Of a stretch of 64,000 nucleotides of DNA, positions 11,461-21,927 are shown in pieces (the stretch's first letter is position 1; each line of letters opens with the position of its first letter). The position numbers and the translations under genes were made by a program. Origin of the DNA: Macrotis lagotis (Eukaryota; Chordata; Mammalia; Peramelemorphia; Peramelidae); contig NC_133666.1 of assembly GCF_037893015.1 (NCBI RefSeq), forward strand, positions 2,571,467 to 2,635,466, given 5' to 3'. The notes below the pieces were generated by a model. It was not told the DNA's origin. It did not search any database and saw only the letters and a list, made by a program, of their open reading frames with translations.

Positions 11461-11603
11461 ATGTAGACACTTGGTTATGATAGCTATAAACAATATCATG
11501 ACATTATTGCAATAAATTAGCTTACAGATTTGAAAATTAGTAGGCCTTATACAAATCATGTAAAAAAACCTTTTACAAAAGTCTTGTTCTTAGACTTTTT
11601 GTT

Positions 11604-11770
11604 TCTTCCTTAAGGATCTGATTTCTCTCTCATCACACGAAACTTGGATCAATGTACAACATAGAAACAATGAAAGACTGACAGATTGCTTTCTGTGGGG
11701 GGGGGAAGTAAGATTAGGGGAAAAATTGTAAAACAAAATGAATAAAATAAATAAATAAATAAATAAAAAG
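11604..11770 (+). repeat. L1 3'-terminal fragment
   Basis: TTCTTCCTTAAGGATCTGAT, then ATGTACAACATAGAAACAAT, a G9 run, GGGGAAAAATTGTAAAAC and an (AAAT)n tail. Same terminus as the copies at 5964, 16150 and 41280. Confidence 0.75.
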
Positions 11771-12627
11771 TCTTGTTCTGAGGTTCTTTTAAAGCAGAAG
11801 TAAATATTCTTGATGTTAAAAGGATAATTACAAAACCCTCATGAAATAAATTAATTATTCATTGATAGTTTATCAAACCCTCAGGACCCACCCAGCCAGA
11901 AAACATAGGTAAAATCCTAAAACCAGGGCTAAAATCCAGAGAATATTCAATTTCCAAATAAAACAATTGAGTTGAAAAAGTGGTAGCCTCACTTTGTTCC
12001 AAGGCTAGTTTTTATTGGGTTAAAACTCTGTCCTGGCTTTTTTTGTTTAGGGATTCTATATCCAGCATTTTTTTTATTTTTAAGGTTTTTGCAAGGCAAT
12101 GGGGTTAAGTGATTTGCCCAAGATCACACAGTGTCTGAGGCCAGATTTGATCTCAGGTCCTCCTGACTCCAGGGCTGGTGCTCTATTCACTGTGCCACCT
12201 AGCCGCTCCAATATCCAGCATTGTTAAAAGATAGATTACCTCATTTTCAAGTTAAAATTATCTAAACCCACTTCTATCACATAAAACATTGGTTCAGAAT
12301 AGAGTTGGAACTTGAAAAGTTACAGACCTCTTTCCTCCCAAGGAGCATGTCTGAGTCCAGAGACTTGTTCTTCCTCAAAATTCCTATCCATTTGAGCCAC
12401 GGCACAAAAAACTGTAACCCCTAAAACTTGTAAATCTTAAGAACATAGGGTTAAAATAACATGAGAGAGAAATATAGATTAGACATAAGTTCTATTCTCT
12501 GAGATTTACCATCAAACCTATAGGGAGGTGGAGACTATCCAAGATGGTCACATTTTGACTAGGATTTAGTTGGATTTTTTAAGCAAAAAGACAGAATAGG
12601 GGAAATTCTTAATCTTGTAGGTGACTT
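11771..12627. repeat. Old interspersed repeat related to 7830-8440, split by a SINE
   Basis: Second copy of the dispersed repeat, sharing AACATAGGGTTAAA and AATATAGATTAGACAT in the same order. A SINE (12070-12209) is inserted. Possibly from a degraded LTR element; family not assigned. Confidence 0.4.
12070..12209 (-). repeat. Marsupial tRNA-derived SINE, antisense
   Basis: GCAAGGCAATGGGGTTAAGT through GTGCCACCTAGCCGC. The flanking duplication ATATCCAGCATT lies at about 12056 and 12211. Part of the middle (ACCTAGCTGTGTG region) is deleted. Confidence 0.88.
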
Positions 12628-12962
12628 AATCATAGTATTTTTTCTTTTTTTAAATTTTCTTTATTTATACATTACTATATATTCTTGTTTGAGTAAACAT
12701 AATACCCCCTCCCCTACAAAAATATAAAACCTCATGATAAATAAAGTAAAAGAAAGAGAAAAAAAATGTTTCAGTCTGTGTTCTGATACTGTCAGCTCTG
12801 TCTTGGGTGCATCATTTTATCGTAAGTCCATAAGAGAAATTACTTCCCTATTTTTCCACAGTTGCTGTTGCTGATTATAATTCCCTCCATCCATTCCTCT
12901 GCACTACCATCTATTCTATTTTCTCTCTACTGTCACTCTGCATGTCTTCAAAAATGTGCTGT

Positions 12963-13110
12963 GGGGCAGCCGAGTGGCTTAGTGGACAGAGCACCAGCCC
13001 TGGGGTCGAGAGGCCCTAAGTCCACATCCCACCCCAGAGACCAAGCAACCACCCTGCCCTGTGGTCCCAGACAGGCCACCCAATCCCAGCCCCTTGCAAA
13101 AAGTAAAAAA
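12963..13110 (+). repeat. Diverged SINE inside HAL1 3' region
   Basis: GGGGCAGCCGAGTGGCTTAG to GCCCCTTGCAAAAAG, antisense to the host HAL1. The B-box region is degraded to CCACATCCCACCCC. Also present at the same place in the HAL1 copy at 21940-25142. Confidence 0.8.
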
Positions 13111-13905
13111 TAAAATGTGTTATATCTTACTCATGATCTACCCTCTCCTCTATCACCCACATCCCTCCTCCCCTCCACCTGTCCCCCTTCTCTCCTTTTT
13201 CTTCTATACCTTATTGAGGGTGTATGTCACTTCCTTTATGAGCCATTTCTGATGAGAATGAAGGTTCTCTCGTTCCCCCTGCTTCCCCCCTTCCCTTTGC
13301 AAAAGCTACATGAAATATCTTAGCCTATTCCACCTCTCCTTTTTCTTTCTCCCATTACATTTCCCTTTCACCCACTGACTCCATTTTTAGAATATACTTT
13401 ATCTTCAAATTCAGCTCCCTCCTGTGTTTCATCTATAAAAGCTCTCTCTCTATCTGCTCTATTAGCTGAGAAGGTTCATATGAGTATTATCAGTATCATT
13501 TTTCTATGCAGAAATACATGCAGTTCATCAAGTCCCTCATATTTTACCCTTCTCCTCCACTCTCTATGCTACACCTGAGTCCAGTACTTGAAAGTCAAAC
13601 TTTCTGTTCAGTGCTGCTCATTTCAACAGGAATATTTAAAATTCCTGTTTCATTGAAAGTTCATCTTTTCCCCTGGAAGAGGATGTTCAGTGTTGCTGGG
13701 GAGTTGATTCTCGGTTGCATTCCGAGCTCTTTTGCCTTCTGGAATATTATATTCCAAGCCCTATGAGCCCTTAATGTAGTTGCTGCTAAGTCCTGTGTGA
13801 TCCTGACAGCAACACCACAATATTTGAATTGTTTCCTTGTGGCTGCTTGTAGTATTTCCTCTTTGAATTGGGAGTTCTGGAACTTGGCTATAATATTCCT
13901 GGGTT

Positions 13906-14076
13906 GGTTTTTTTTTTTTAGTTTTGTTTTTTTTTTTTTGCAAGGCAATGGGGTTAAGTGGCTTGCCCAAGGCCACACAGCTAGGTAATTATTAGGTGTC
14001 TGAGACCGGATTTGAACTCTGGTACTCCTGACTCCAGAACTGGTGCTCTATCCACTGCGCCACCTAGCTGTCCCCT
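13906..14076 (-). repeat. Marsupial tRNA-derived SINE, inserted in HAL1 ORF1
   Basis: GCAAGGCAATGGGGTTAAGT through GCGCCACCTAGCTGTCCCC, preceded by T-rich tracts. Much less diverged than the SINE at 12963, so it is a later event. Confidence 0.9.
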
Positions 14077-15123
14077 AAGCTGATTCTTAACAGGTTATTC
14101 AGCATTTTTTTGGATCTCCTTGACTAAGTTGCTGACTTCATTTTCATGTTTTTCCAGCATCTCTCTCATGTTTCTTCCCAATTTTTCCTTTACCTCCCTT
14201 ACTTGATTTTCAAAATCTTTTTTGAGCTCTGTCATAGCCTGAGCCCAACTTCTATATTTCTTGGAGTCTTTAGCTGCAGAAGTTTGGACCTTCTCATCTT
14301 CAGATTGAGTATTTTGGTCCTCCATGGGACTAAAGTAATTGTCTATGGTTGGGTTCCTTTTTTTCCCCCATTTCCTCATTTCCCCAGACTGTACCTGGTT
14401 TGGGGGTGCTTCCTGGGCTTTTGAGTATTATTGGGACACCCCCAAAAGGCCCTCAGTGTGTGAGGCTGTGACTGCTCTCCTGGTCTATGAATGACCACAA
14501 GCAAACCCCTCTGCCACAGGGCTGTGTCCCTGCTTTATGGGGGCCCAGACTATGACCAGGGTCTGAATGTGGTCAAAGCCCCGGAGTCCTGTCCCAGGGA
14601 CAGAGGACAGATCTTGGTAGTCTCCCTCCACTCCCTTACCTTCCCTAGGCTGAGCAACCAGGGAGTAGATACCTGGAGGCTGCTGCTGGGGGATTCCACA
14701 GGTCTGCTTCCTGGGATCTGGGCTGCTGTGGCAGTGCTGAGGGCCTGCGCTCCAGCTCTGGCAGAGGTCTCCCTGCTGATCTTCCAAGTTGTGCTTGGTG
14801 CTTCCTGGGGTGCAGGTCAGGAAACTTATTCTGCTGCCAGGAGCCAGAGCTTCCAGGTGCCCTGGGGCTGTTTCCAGGAGGCTGAAGTTCCTTCGCTCCA
14901 GCATGGTGCTGCCACCCCTCCAACGCCACGGAACAGAGCCTTCCCACTATTTTCCTGGCTACTTTGGGCTGGAGAATTGCCTCACTGGATCTTTCTGTGA
15001 GTTCTGTCTCTTGAAAATTTAGAGTCATCATTTTAAGGTTTTTGAAATATTTTAGAGAGAGCACCTAGGAGAGAATGTACTCCTGCCACCATCTTGGCTC
15101 CGCCCCCAACCATAGCATTTTTT

Positions 15124-15559
15124 TCATCATGCTAATCCAGCTTTTTCAAGTGGTTAGTTATTATCCTTAGATTTTTCTCTCTAAATCGTCATTTGAGTGA
15201 ATTTTCTCATGATTTTTTTCCATGTATAAAATTTGACATTTGGTCCTGCCTTCAATCCCTCCCTGCCCCCATTCCACACCCACCCCTCTGAATTTTATAG
15301 CCTCATCAAGTCCCTCCCTCTCTTAATCAGTCTCTCTGGTGACTTTCTTACCTATTGTAATCCTTTAAATGCATTGACTGTGCCAAGTATCCCTTTCTGT
15401 GTGAACTTTATTCCTGTGTGCATTTCTTTTGCTACTTTTTCCATTGTTTCTTGTATCCCTTAATTATATCGAGAGGTAGATGTATAGGGGATAAGGGAAG
15501 ATTAGTACCTCTGCTGTGAGAGCTGCTCACATACCTCTGTCACCCCCTCACTGGTGACT
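15124..15559. other. Intergenic, nothing recognised
   Basis: T/C-rich sequence, possibly an L2-like relic at 15230-15470, but without a diagnostic motif. Confidence 0.35.
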
Positions 15560-15955
15560 CCAAGGAATTGTAGCATGTGCAGCAGCACTCCTGGGTAAAA
15601 CCATCTCAGCAGGTAGGCCAAATTAATGGAGACTGATGGGCCTCAAACCTGTCCATGAGTTGGGGGGGGGGTGATGTTAACCCCCAGCATGTGAAATGGT
15701 GGATATGAACAATTTGTTCCAACAGTCACGAGGGCAGATTAAACCAGGTGCCATGGGGCACTTAGATCATATATTGTAGATGCCAAGGCCGTCACTAGTC
15801 TTTGGTCCTGCTCCTGGACTCCGTAAAACTCTGGCTGAATTCAGTCCGATTTGCCCATGAATCAAGACATTATCCATGATGTCATCAGTCCTCTTTGAAA
15901 ACAAAGGACAGAAATACACAATATTGAGAGAGGCCATGTCACTGGACATTGGATA
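15560..15955 (+). repeat. SINE with RTE-like 3' tail, sense
   Basis: Contains CCTGCTCCTGGACTCCGTAA and ends CATGATGTCATCAGTCCTCT TTGAAAACAAAGGAC, the tail shared with the LINE at 25155-26105. A SINE-like stretch of uncertain type follows to 16040. Confidence 0.6.
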
Positions 15956-16126
15956 GGGAGCTGGCCCCAGGGTCTAGAGCAACTGGGTAGAAGTCCTTCC
16001 TCTGACATGCATAACCTGGTTGGCTGGCCTTAAGAAGGGCCCTGCTATGGCCTCAACATACTCAAGAGCTGCTGAACAATTATGGAGGTGCATTGCTTCT
16101 GATGGAATCATAAGAACAGATCATTT

Positions 16127-16631
16127 TTTGCTCTTATTGAAGATTTTATTTATTTTTTAAAAGATTTTATTTGCGATTTATAATTTTTCTCCCAATTTTA
16201 CTTCCCTCCCCACACAGAAAGCAATCTGTCAGTCTTTACTTTGTTTCCATGTTGTACATCGATCCAAATTGAGTGTGATGAGACAGAAATCAGATCCTTA
16301 AGGAAGAAACATAAAGTAGAAGAGATAACATGATCAGACAATAAGAGCAGTTTTTTTCTAAATTAAAGAGAATAGTCCTCAAACTTTGTTCAAACTCCAC
16401 GCACGGCTCTTTCTCTGGATACAGATGGTATTCTCCATTTCAGACAGCCAAAAATTGTCCCTGATTGTTGCACTGGTGGAACAAGCAAGTCCATCAAAGT
16501 TGCCCCCATGTTGCTGTTAGGATGTACAATGTCCTTCTTGTTTTGCTTATCTTGCTCAGCATCAATTCATGCAAATCCCTCTAGGCTTCCCTGAATTCCT
16601 GTCCCTCCTGGTTTCTAATAGAACAATAGTG
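16127..16631 (-). mobile_element. 5'-truncated L1 insertion (3' UTR only), antisense
   Basis: The reverse complement matches the L1 3' UTR at 40928-41460 over its full length (ACTATTGTTCTATTAGAAAC through TTCTTCCTTAAGGATCTGAT to a poly-A tail). Target duplication AAGAACAGATCATTT lies at about 16112-16126 and 16632-16646. About 505 bp; no coding part. Confidence 0.85.
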
Positions 16632-16649
16632 AAGAACAGATCATTTAAA

Positions 16650-17330
16650 AAACAGCCAGGGTCAAAGAAAATATTTTGGTTTGCTCTGCTAAACCAAAGG
16701 AGCAAGCTGGAGACCAACATTGAATTAGTTTGGAGATCTTTCATTTCCTGGGGACTGCCTGGGGATGAAGAGTCCCCAAATCAGACAGTCCCTGACTGTT
16801 CAGGGGATAGGGTTTTTAGAGTGTTTTTTTTGGGGGGGGGGTACTGAGAGCAAGCAGGATCCAGAAGCAAAGACAGCGGTTAGATATATTTTCTTGTCAT
16901 ACTACTCCAAACATATGTAAACATGGGTCCAGGATAGATAGGGAACTAGACAGTGTGGGGAAGGGTCAAGGTCTTTGAGTTCTGTCTGAACATGATTCCT
17001 GAGATGGAGGGAGTCATGTACCCCAGGGCTTCCCACAGGTTTAAGGGAGTTGAATTTACTATCTTATGGTTCCAGCTGCATCTGGGGAGGGGAAGGCAGT
17101 CCTGGGAGGAAGCCAGAATTTTACAGATATAGCAAGATAATGAGGCTAACAAGGGGGCTTTCTGAATCCTGGACAAATTTATGGTATGTCGGTGACCCCC
17201 AGAGCCAAGCATTTGGGTCCTGTCAGATTATTTTCAGACTCAAAGGTGCCTAGCCAAAGTTTTATTTCTGAGGAGTTTCTCAGGGCCCAGAAAGGGATCA
17301 AGGACCCCTTCTATACAGGGATTACACAAT
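16650..17330. other. Intergenic, nothing recognised
   Basis: A G10 tract lies at about 16832-16841. No exon-like frames and no repeat that I can name. Confidence 0.4.
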
Positions 17331-17480
17331 TTTTTTTTAGGTTTTTGCAAGACAAATGGGTTTAAGTGGCTTGCTCAAGGCCACACAGCTAAGTAATTAT
17401 GAAGTGTCTGAGGCCAGATTTGAACTCAGATCCTCCAGACTCCAGGGCTCATGCTCTATCCACTGCCACCTAGCCATCCC
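17331..17480 (-). repeat. Marsupial tRNA-derived SINE, antisense
   Basis: GCAAGACAAATGGGTTTAAG through CACTGCCACCTAGCCATCCCC, with GATTACACAA / GATTATACAA duplications on the two sides. Confidence 0.9.
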
Positions 17481-17730
17481 CAGATTATACAAATATTGAT
17501 ATTGTACTTCACTCCTAATCTTTTTGTGTGAACTGATAGCAGATTTGTTTATATTGTTATTTTTAGAGCATTTGCAGGCTCTCCCATAACCATGATCTCA
17601 CCTGACCATGGACCAATTTTTAAAGGACTAACTCCCCAAAATATATAATTAAAGTTCAGAGCACCACCAGGTAGAATAGGTCTTTACCTCTTTGTTTTAT
17701 TTTTAAAAAGATGTTTTTTAAAAACAATCT

Positions 17731-17868
17731 GTCAGGCAGCTAGGTGGCACAGTGGATAGAGCAACAGCCCTGGAGTCAGGAGGACCTGAGTTCAAATCGG
17801 GCCTCAGACACTTCATAATTACCTAGCTGTGTGGCCTTGGGCAAGCCACTTAACCCAATTGACTTGCA
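17731..17868 (+). repeat. Marsupial tRNA-derived SINE, sense, with simple-repeat tail
   Basis: GGCAGCTAGGTGGCACAGTG, GAGTTCAAATCGG, then CCAATTGACTTGC. Its tail has grown into the tetranucleotide array that follows. Confidence 0.92.
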
Positions 17869-17962
17869 AAATAAATAAATAAACAAACAAACAAACAAAC
17901 AAGCAAACGAACGACCGAATAAATTAATAAATAAATAAACAAATAAATAAATAAATAAATGA
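17869..17962 (+). repeat. (AAAT)n/(AAAC)n microsatellite
   Basis: Alternating AAAT and AAAC tetramers with a few AACG variants, grown from the SINE poly-A tail. Confidence 0.9.
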
Positions 17963-18109
17963 AAATAAAAAATCTGTCAAGAACATAAGTGGAAATAATG
18001 GGGAAATCAGTAACCCCAAGTAGAACTCAGTCATTTTTGAAAGCTTCCTTTGTGCCTTCTCCTCATCATTTTCAATGAAGATATTTACCAGAACTTTGTA
18101 TGGCATCAC

Positions 18110-18401
18110 CTGATGTGATACTTTCAGAGCCTGCTAGTCTGAAGAGGAGTGGAGGTGTACAATCTTTTTGTGCATCACTACTTTGGGGGTCCCACAGCTC
18201 ACACAGAAATGTAGTTTCACATAGAGTTTGGGCAACACAGAAGAGTCAAAAATGCTGGCCTTGGAGAAATCCCTGATGGTCACAACTTCCATTAGGTGGA
18301 TGAAGAATTTCTTGTCCTTGGGCACATAGCGGGGGCAGTTGGTTCAGCAGATGTATGTGGTCCTTCTTGGTGAACCCATTGTTTCTTGTCTTCTCGACCA
18401 T
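18110..18401 (-). pseudogene. RPS26P: RPS26 processed pseudogene
   Basis: RPS26 is a small-ribosomal-subunit protein. The minus strand reads, from ATG at 18401, MVEKTRNNGFTKKD, aligning with the RPS26 N-terminus (RRNNGRAKKG). A shift of frame then gives [30 protein letters not shown] and [12 protein letters not shown]. After another shift comes [13 protein letters not shown], matching the RPS26 tail KDRTPPPRFRPAG. All exonic parts are contiguous with no introns, as expected for a retrocopy. There are at least two frameshifts, the initial basic region has lost Cys/Arg positions, and the C-terminal proline-rich end fades at about 18110. No clear poly-A or flanking duplication was found, so it is old. 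It is not functional as a ribosomal protein gene. Confidence 0.85.
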
Positions 18402-18429
18402 CTTGTAAGCCAGGAACTGGAAAAGCCAT

Positions 18430-19590
18430 GTCTGTTTCTAATCTTCAATTTTTCCCTTTCTACTGGTTCCTTCCTTGCTACCTGAAAACCTGAACAAGTC
18501 TCCTACATCCTCCTTTCCCTTGGTTCTACCATCTTGCTGAAGTTATCATCTCATTTCTCTCCTTCTCTGGAGAACTTCTTGAAAAAGCCATCTATACTTT
18601 GTGCTCCTATGTACTCTCCTGTCACTCTTTTTTTGTTCCCCTGAAATATGACCTTTGACCTCATCACTCAACTGAAACCTCTCTACGAAGTTCTTAGCAA
18701 TCTCAATGACCAGTTTTAATGGCCTCTTTTCAACCCTCATTTCTCTTTGATGGCTCTAGCACATTTGAACACTCCTCTTTTTGATCTTTTTGATGTCTCT
18801 GTTACATGTTGACCATTCTCTCTTCCCGGATACTGTCTCCTCTCTTGGTTTTCATGACAATGTTTTCTTCTGATTTTCCTTCTTGGTTGCCTTCTGATTC
18901 ATCAACCATAGCTATGTCCAGTGAATGAAATTCTAGAATCTGTCTTGGACCCTTTGTGTCTACCTCTTCAATGCATCCCTGATAACTCCATTGAGTCCAA
19001 TGTAGATAGTGACTAGATCTATATATCAATTCTTAGTCTCTCCCCTGACTCCAGGTCTGTATTGTCAGTTGGACATTTTAAAGTGGCTGCCCTGGAGGCA
19101 TCTTAAAGTTAGTATGTTCAAAACGAATTTTCACATATTCCCTTTTCACTCTCCTATTCCAAGCAAGTTCCTCAGGGGCATCCTCCACTTCTCATTTTCA
19201 CTCATCCTATACATCTAATGATTTTCTAAATCTTGTTTCTATTTCTACAACATCTCTTGAATGTGTCCCCTCCTTACAGCTTATATCTTGGATCACCTTT
19301 TTAATTCCCTGCCTTCCCCAAGTCCATCATTTGTCTCTTCTCTCTAGGTTTTCAGGATACTCAGCTTTCCTGGTTCTCCTCCCACCTCTCTGACTACTCT
19401 TTCTCTGTCTCCTTTGCTGGATCCTCCTTTAGATCATTCCCTCTAACTGTAAGTGTCCCTCAAGTTCTGACCTGTACACTCTCTTCTCCCTGTATATTAC
19501 TACTTCACTTAGGGAATCTCATCAGCTCCCATGGAATCACTTATCATCTCTATGCTAACAATTCTCATCTTCTACTGCTGCTACCACTAT
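18430..19590 (+). repeat. L2 LINE relic, sense (diffuse)
   Basis: Pyrimidine-rich DNA with L2 ORF2-derived phrases, such as GGCATCTTAAAGTTAGTATG at 19098 and CAACATCTCTTGAATGTGTC at 19249, which recur in the second L2 copy at 19960-20870. Boundaries are uncertain. Confidence 0.55.
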
Positions 19591-19596
19591 AATTAC

Positions 19597-19687
19597 TATC
19601 ACCACCACCACCACCACCACCACCACCACCACCACCACCACCACCACCACTACCACCACCACCACCACTACCACCACTGCTACCACT
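19597..19687 (+). repeat. (CAC)n trinucleotide microsatellite
   Basis: About 30 CAC/CCA units with TAC and TGC interruptions toward the right. Confidence 0.95.
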
Positions 19688-19714
19688 AGCAGAACTACTA
19701 CTACTGCTAATAGT

Positions 19715-19955
19715 AATAGTTACATAGTGCCCACTATATGCCAAGCACTTTACAAATATGATCTCATTTGATCCTCACAACTAACCTGGAAGGGAGGTGC
19801 TATTATGATCCCCATTTTATAGAGAAGGAAAATGAAACAGTAAGAGCTTAAGTGACTTGCCTAGGATCACAGTTAATAAATGTCTAAGGCTGGATTTGAA
19901 CTCTTTCTGATTCCATATCTAGCACTCTATCCACTGTACCACCTATGTTTCTCAT
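19715..19955 (-). repeat. MIR element, antisense, fairly complete
   Basis: GCCAAGCACTTTACAAATAT, CATTTTATAGAGAAGGAAAA, GTGACTTGCCTAGGATCACA and CACTCTATCCACTGTACCAC in the order of an antisense MIR. Confidence 0.8.
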
Positions 19956-19959
19956 AGCC

Positions 19960-20870
19960 CTAGTCTCTTTGCTAAATTCCAGTCTTGTATCTCCAACTAG
20001 ATGTACTGTAGACATCTTAAACTCTAGTTGTTCCAAATTGAATTCATTTTATTCCTTCCATTCTGTCATTAGAGAGAGTATCACCATTTTCCCCATCCCC
20101 CAGACTCACAAGCTAAGGGTCATCTTGGACTCCTTCCTATCTCTTATTCCCCATATACAACATGATGTGAAGGCCTGTTAATGTCACCTCTACAGCATCT
20201 CTTGAATATACCCCTTTCCCTCCTCTGACAATGCCATCCCCTGGTACAGACCCTCATCACTTCATGCCTAGATTATTACAGTAGCTACTGGAGGACTGTG
20301 CCTTGCCTCAAATCTCTCTGCTCTTCAGCCCATCCTCTCTCTATTAAGCCACGAAAATGAATTTCCTAAAATCATGTCATGCTCTTATTCAAGAAACTCC
20401 AGTAGCTCCCTATTATTTTCAGGATTGATTACATGTAAAATCCTGTTTGTGATTCAAAGTCCTTGAGAACTTCCCCCTTTCCTCCACCTTCTCACATATC
20501 GAATATTCCAATGACCCCAACCTCCTGGATCTTCTCTAAACAAGCCCTTACATCCCTAAGCCCTGGGCATTCTCTCTGGCTGACCTCCATGAATGAATTG
20601 CTCTTTCTCTTCATCTCACCTGAAATCCTACTTTTTCCAGAAAGACTTTTCCCCATTCCTCTTCATTTTAGTTCCTTCCCTCTGGTGATTATTTTAAATT
20701 AATCCCACCACCTATATGATGTTTGGAAATAGTTGTTTGCACATTGTCTTCCCTGTTAGACTGTGGGTTCCTCCAGGACAGAGACTGGCTTTTGCCTTCC
20801 TTTGTACCCCCAGGGCTTTTTCCAGTGCTTGGCAAAGAGCAGGGGGCTTCATCAGTGTTTACTGACTCTA
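19960..20870 (+). repeat. L2 LINE, 3' part of ORF2 and 3' end, sense
   Basis: The broken frames contain the L2 endings LRVILDSFLSLIPHIQ and a LDYY motif. The 3' UTR has TTAGACTGTGGGTTCCTCCA, CAGAGACTGGCTTTTGCCTT and a final GTGTTTACTGACT. This is a typical old L2 with many disruptions. Confidence 0.75.
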
Positions 20871-21145
20871 TCCAGCTTCCAAAGTGATTTTGTAACCTAC
20901 TATTTTTATTTTACAAAATTAAAACAAAACATTGTTACATTGCAGCAAAACATGAGTGAACTCATAATAAAAACAATAAATTTGAATTTCAAGAAATTCT
21001 ATATAATAAATACTAAACATTGTGTTCAAAATTGTTTATCTTTTCTTTGTGTCCTTGTAGATTTTCTTCTATTCTCTATTGGGTCTTGTTTACATTCATT
21101 TTTCCCTCCCTTCTTCCCCCAGGCTACAATTAAGCATGGATATAA

Positions 21146-21146
<1 letters not shown>
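20871..21146. other. AT-rich intergenic DNA, nothing recognised
   Basis: No gene-like feature seen. Confidence 0.4.

Positions 21147-21191
<45 letters not shown>
21147..21191 (+). repeat. (CA)n microsatellite
   Basis: An uninterrupted run of about 22 CA units at the 5' edge of the RTE-like LINE. Confidence 0.96.
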
Positions 21192-21193
<2 letters not shown>

Positions 21194-21194
21194 A

Positions 21195-21927
21195 TAACTG
21201 GTGTCCCAACTGAAGAAGAGGTTGTGAATGCCATTAGGCTCCTTTCAAGTGGAAAGCATCTGGTGCTGATTCTAATCCCGTTGAGATATACAAGGGGAGG
21301 GGGGTCCATTGCTCATCAAAAACTGACTGAAATGTTCCAGGTCATATGGCATGAAGAGGTTATCCCCCAGGAATTCAAGGATGCCTCCATCATCCACCTC
21401 AGGGAATAGATTACCCTGTAAACAATCACAGGAATATTGCTCTTTTCATTACTGCTGGTAGTCCTCATTTCATTACTTGCCAGAGTCCTCAACAGACTGG
21501 TCCTTCACCCGGAAGTTGGTCACCTCCCTGAGAGCCAGCATGGCTTCAGAAAGGGTTGAGGAACAGTCGATAATGGTATTTGCTGCCAGACAACTCCACA
21601 AAATATCCCAGAGCAGAACAGAGGCTTGTATATGTTTGTAGATCTGACCAAGACCTTTGATACCATCAGTCATGAGGGCCATGGAAAATTATGTCAAAAT
21701 GTGTTCATCCGTATTCTATGTCAATTTCATGATGGCATGTATACCCAGGTTCGGGATAGTGGGCAGTGCTCTTGAGATTTCCCAGTCACCAATGGAATCA
21801 AAAAATGATGCATCCTTGCTTCCATACTTTTAGCATGATGTCCTCAGCCATGTTATCAAACTCCTTCACTGAGGATAAACGTGGTGTCAAGGTCAGCTAC
21901 CGCAGTGATGGCAAATTCTTTAACTTG
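21195..21927 (+). mobile_element. RTE-like LINE, reverse-transcriptase part 1 (interrupted by HAL1)
   Basis: The frames carry RT fingers/palm phrases: KLTEMFQVIWHEEVIPQEFK then DASIIHL, a degraded GFRKG, and VDLTKTFDTISHEG. These match the family of endonuclease/RT LINEs with a C-terminal zinc finger. Several stops and shifts are present. The piece ends at the sequence for SDGKFFNLK and resumes after the HAL1 at 25155. Clade assignment (RTE versus I-like) is inferred, not proven. Confidence 0.75.

Larger units (their letters stand above)
12644..15107 (-). mobile_element. Full-length HAL1 (ORF1-only LINE-1 relative), antisense, with SINEs inside
   Basis: On the minus strand it starts with the L1-type 5' end GGGGGCGGAGCCAAGATGGT and ends in an A-rich tail. 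ORF1 is partly open: 14379-14095 encodes a charged coiled coil (NYFSPMEDQNTQSEDEKVQT ... MREMLEKHENEVSNLVKEIQ) and 13890-13661 encodes the ORF1p C-terminal domain (PRNIIAKFQNSQF, AVRITQDLAATTLRA, FQGKR). The RRM-like middle is missing and a SINE (13906-14076) sits at that point. No ORF2 follows: about 1 kb of non-coding 3' DNA leads to the tail. The 16 bp flanking duplications AATCATAGTATTTTTT and AACCATAGCATTTTTT (12628-12643, 15108-15123) differ at two sites. It is a dead, moderately old copy. Confidence 0.85.

Noticed and set aside
10820-12627. A complete provirus between the LTR-like pieces
   Set aside because: No convincing gag, pol or env similarity is visible, and the pieces are few and degraded. 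I keep only a low-confidence call of LTR-like fossils.
14491-15064. Overlapping frames of 139-169 codons on both strands
   Set aside because: They lie in the GC-rich 5' UTR of the antisense HAL1; similar frames occur in the other HAL1 at 22084-22488.
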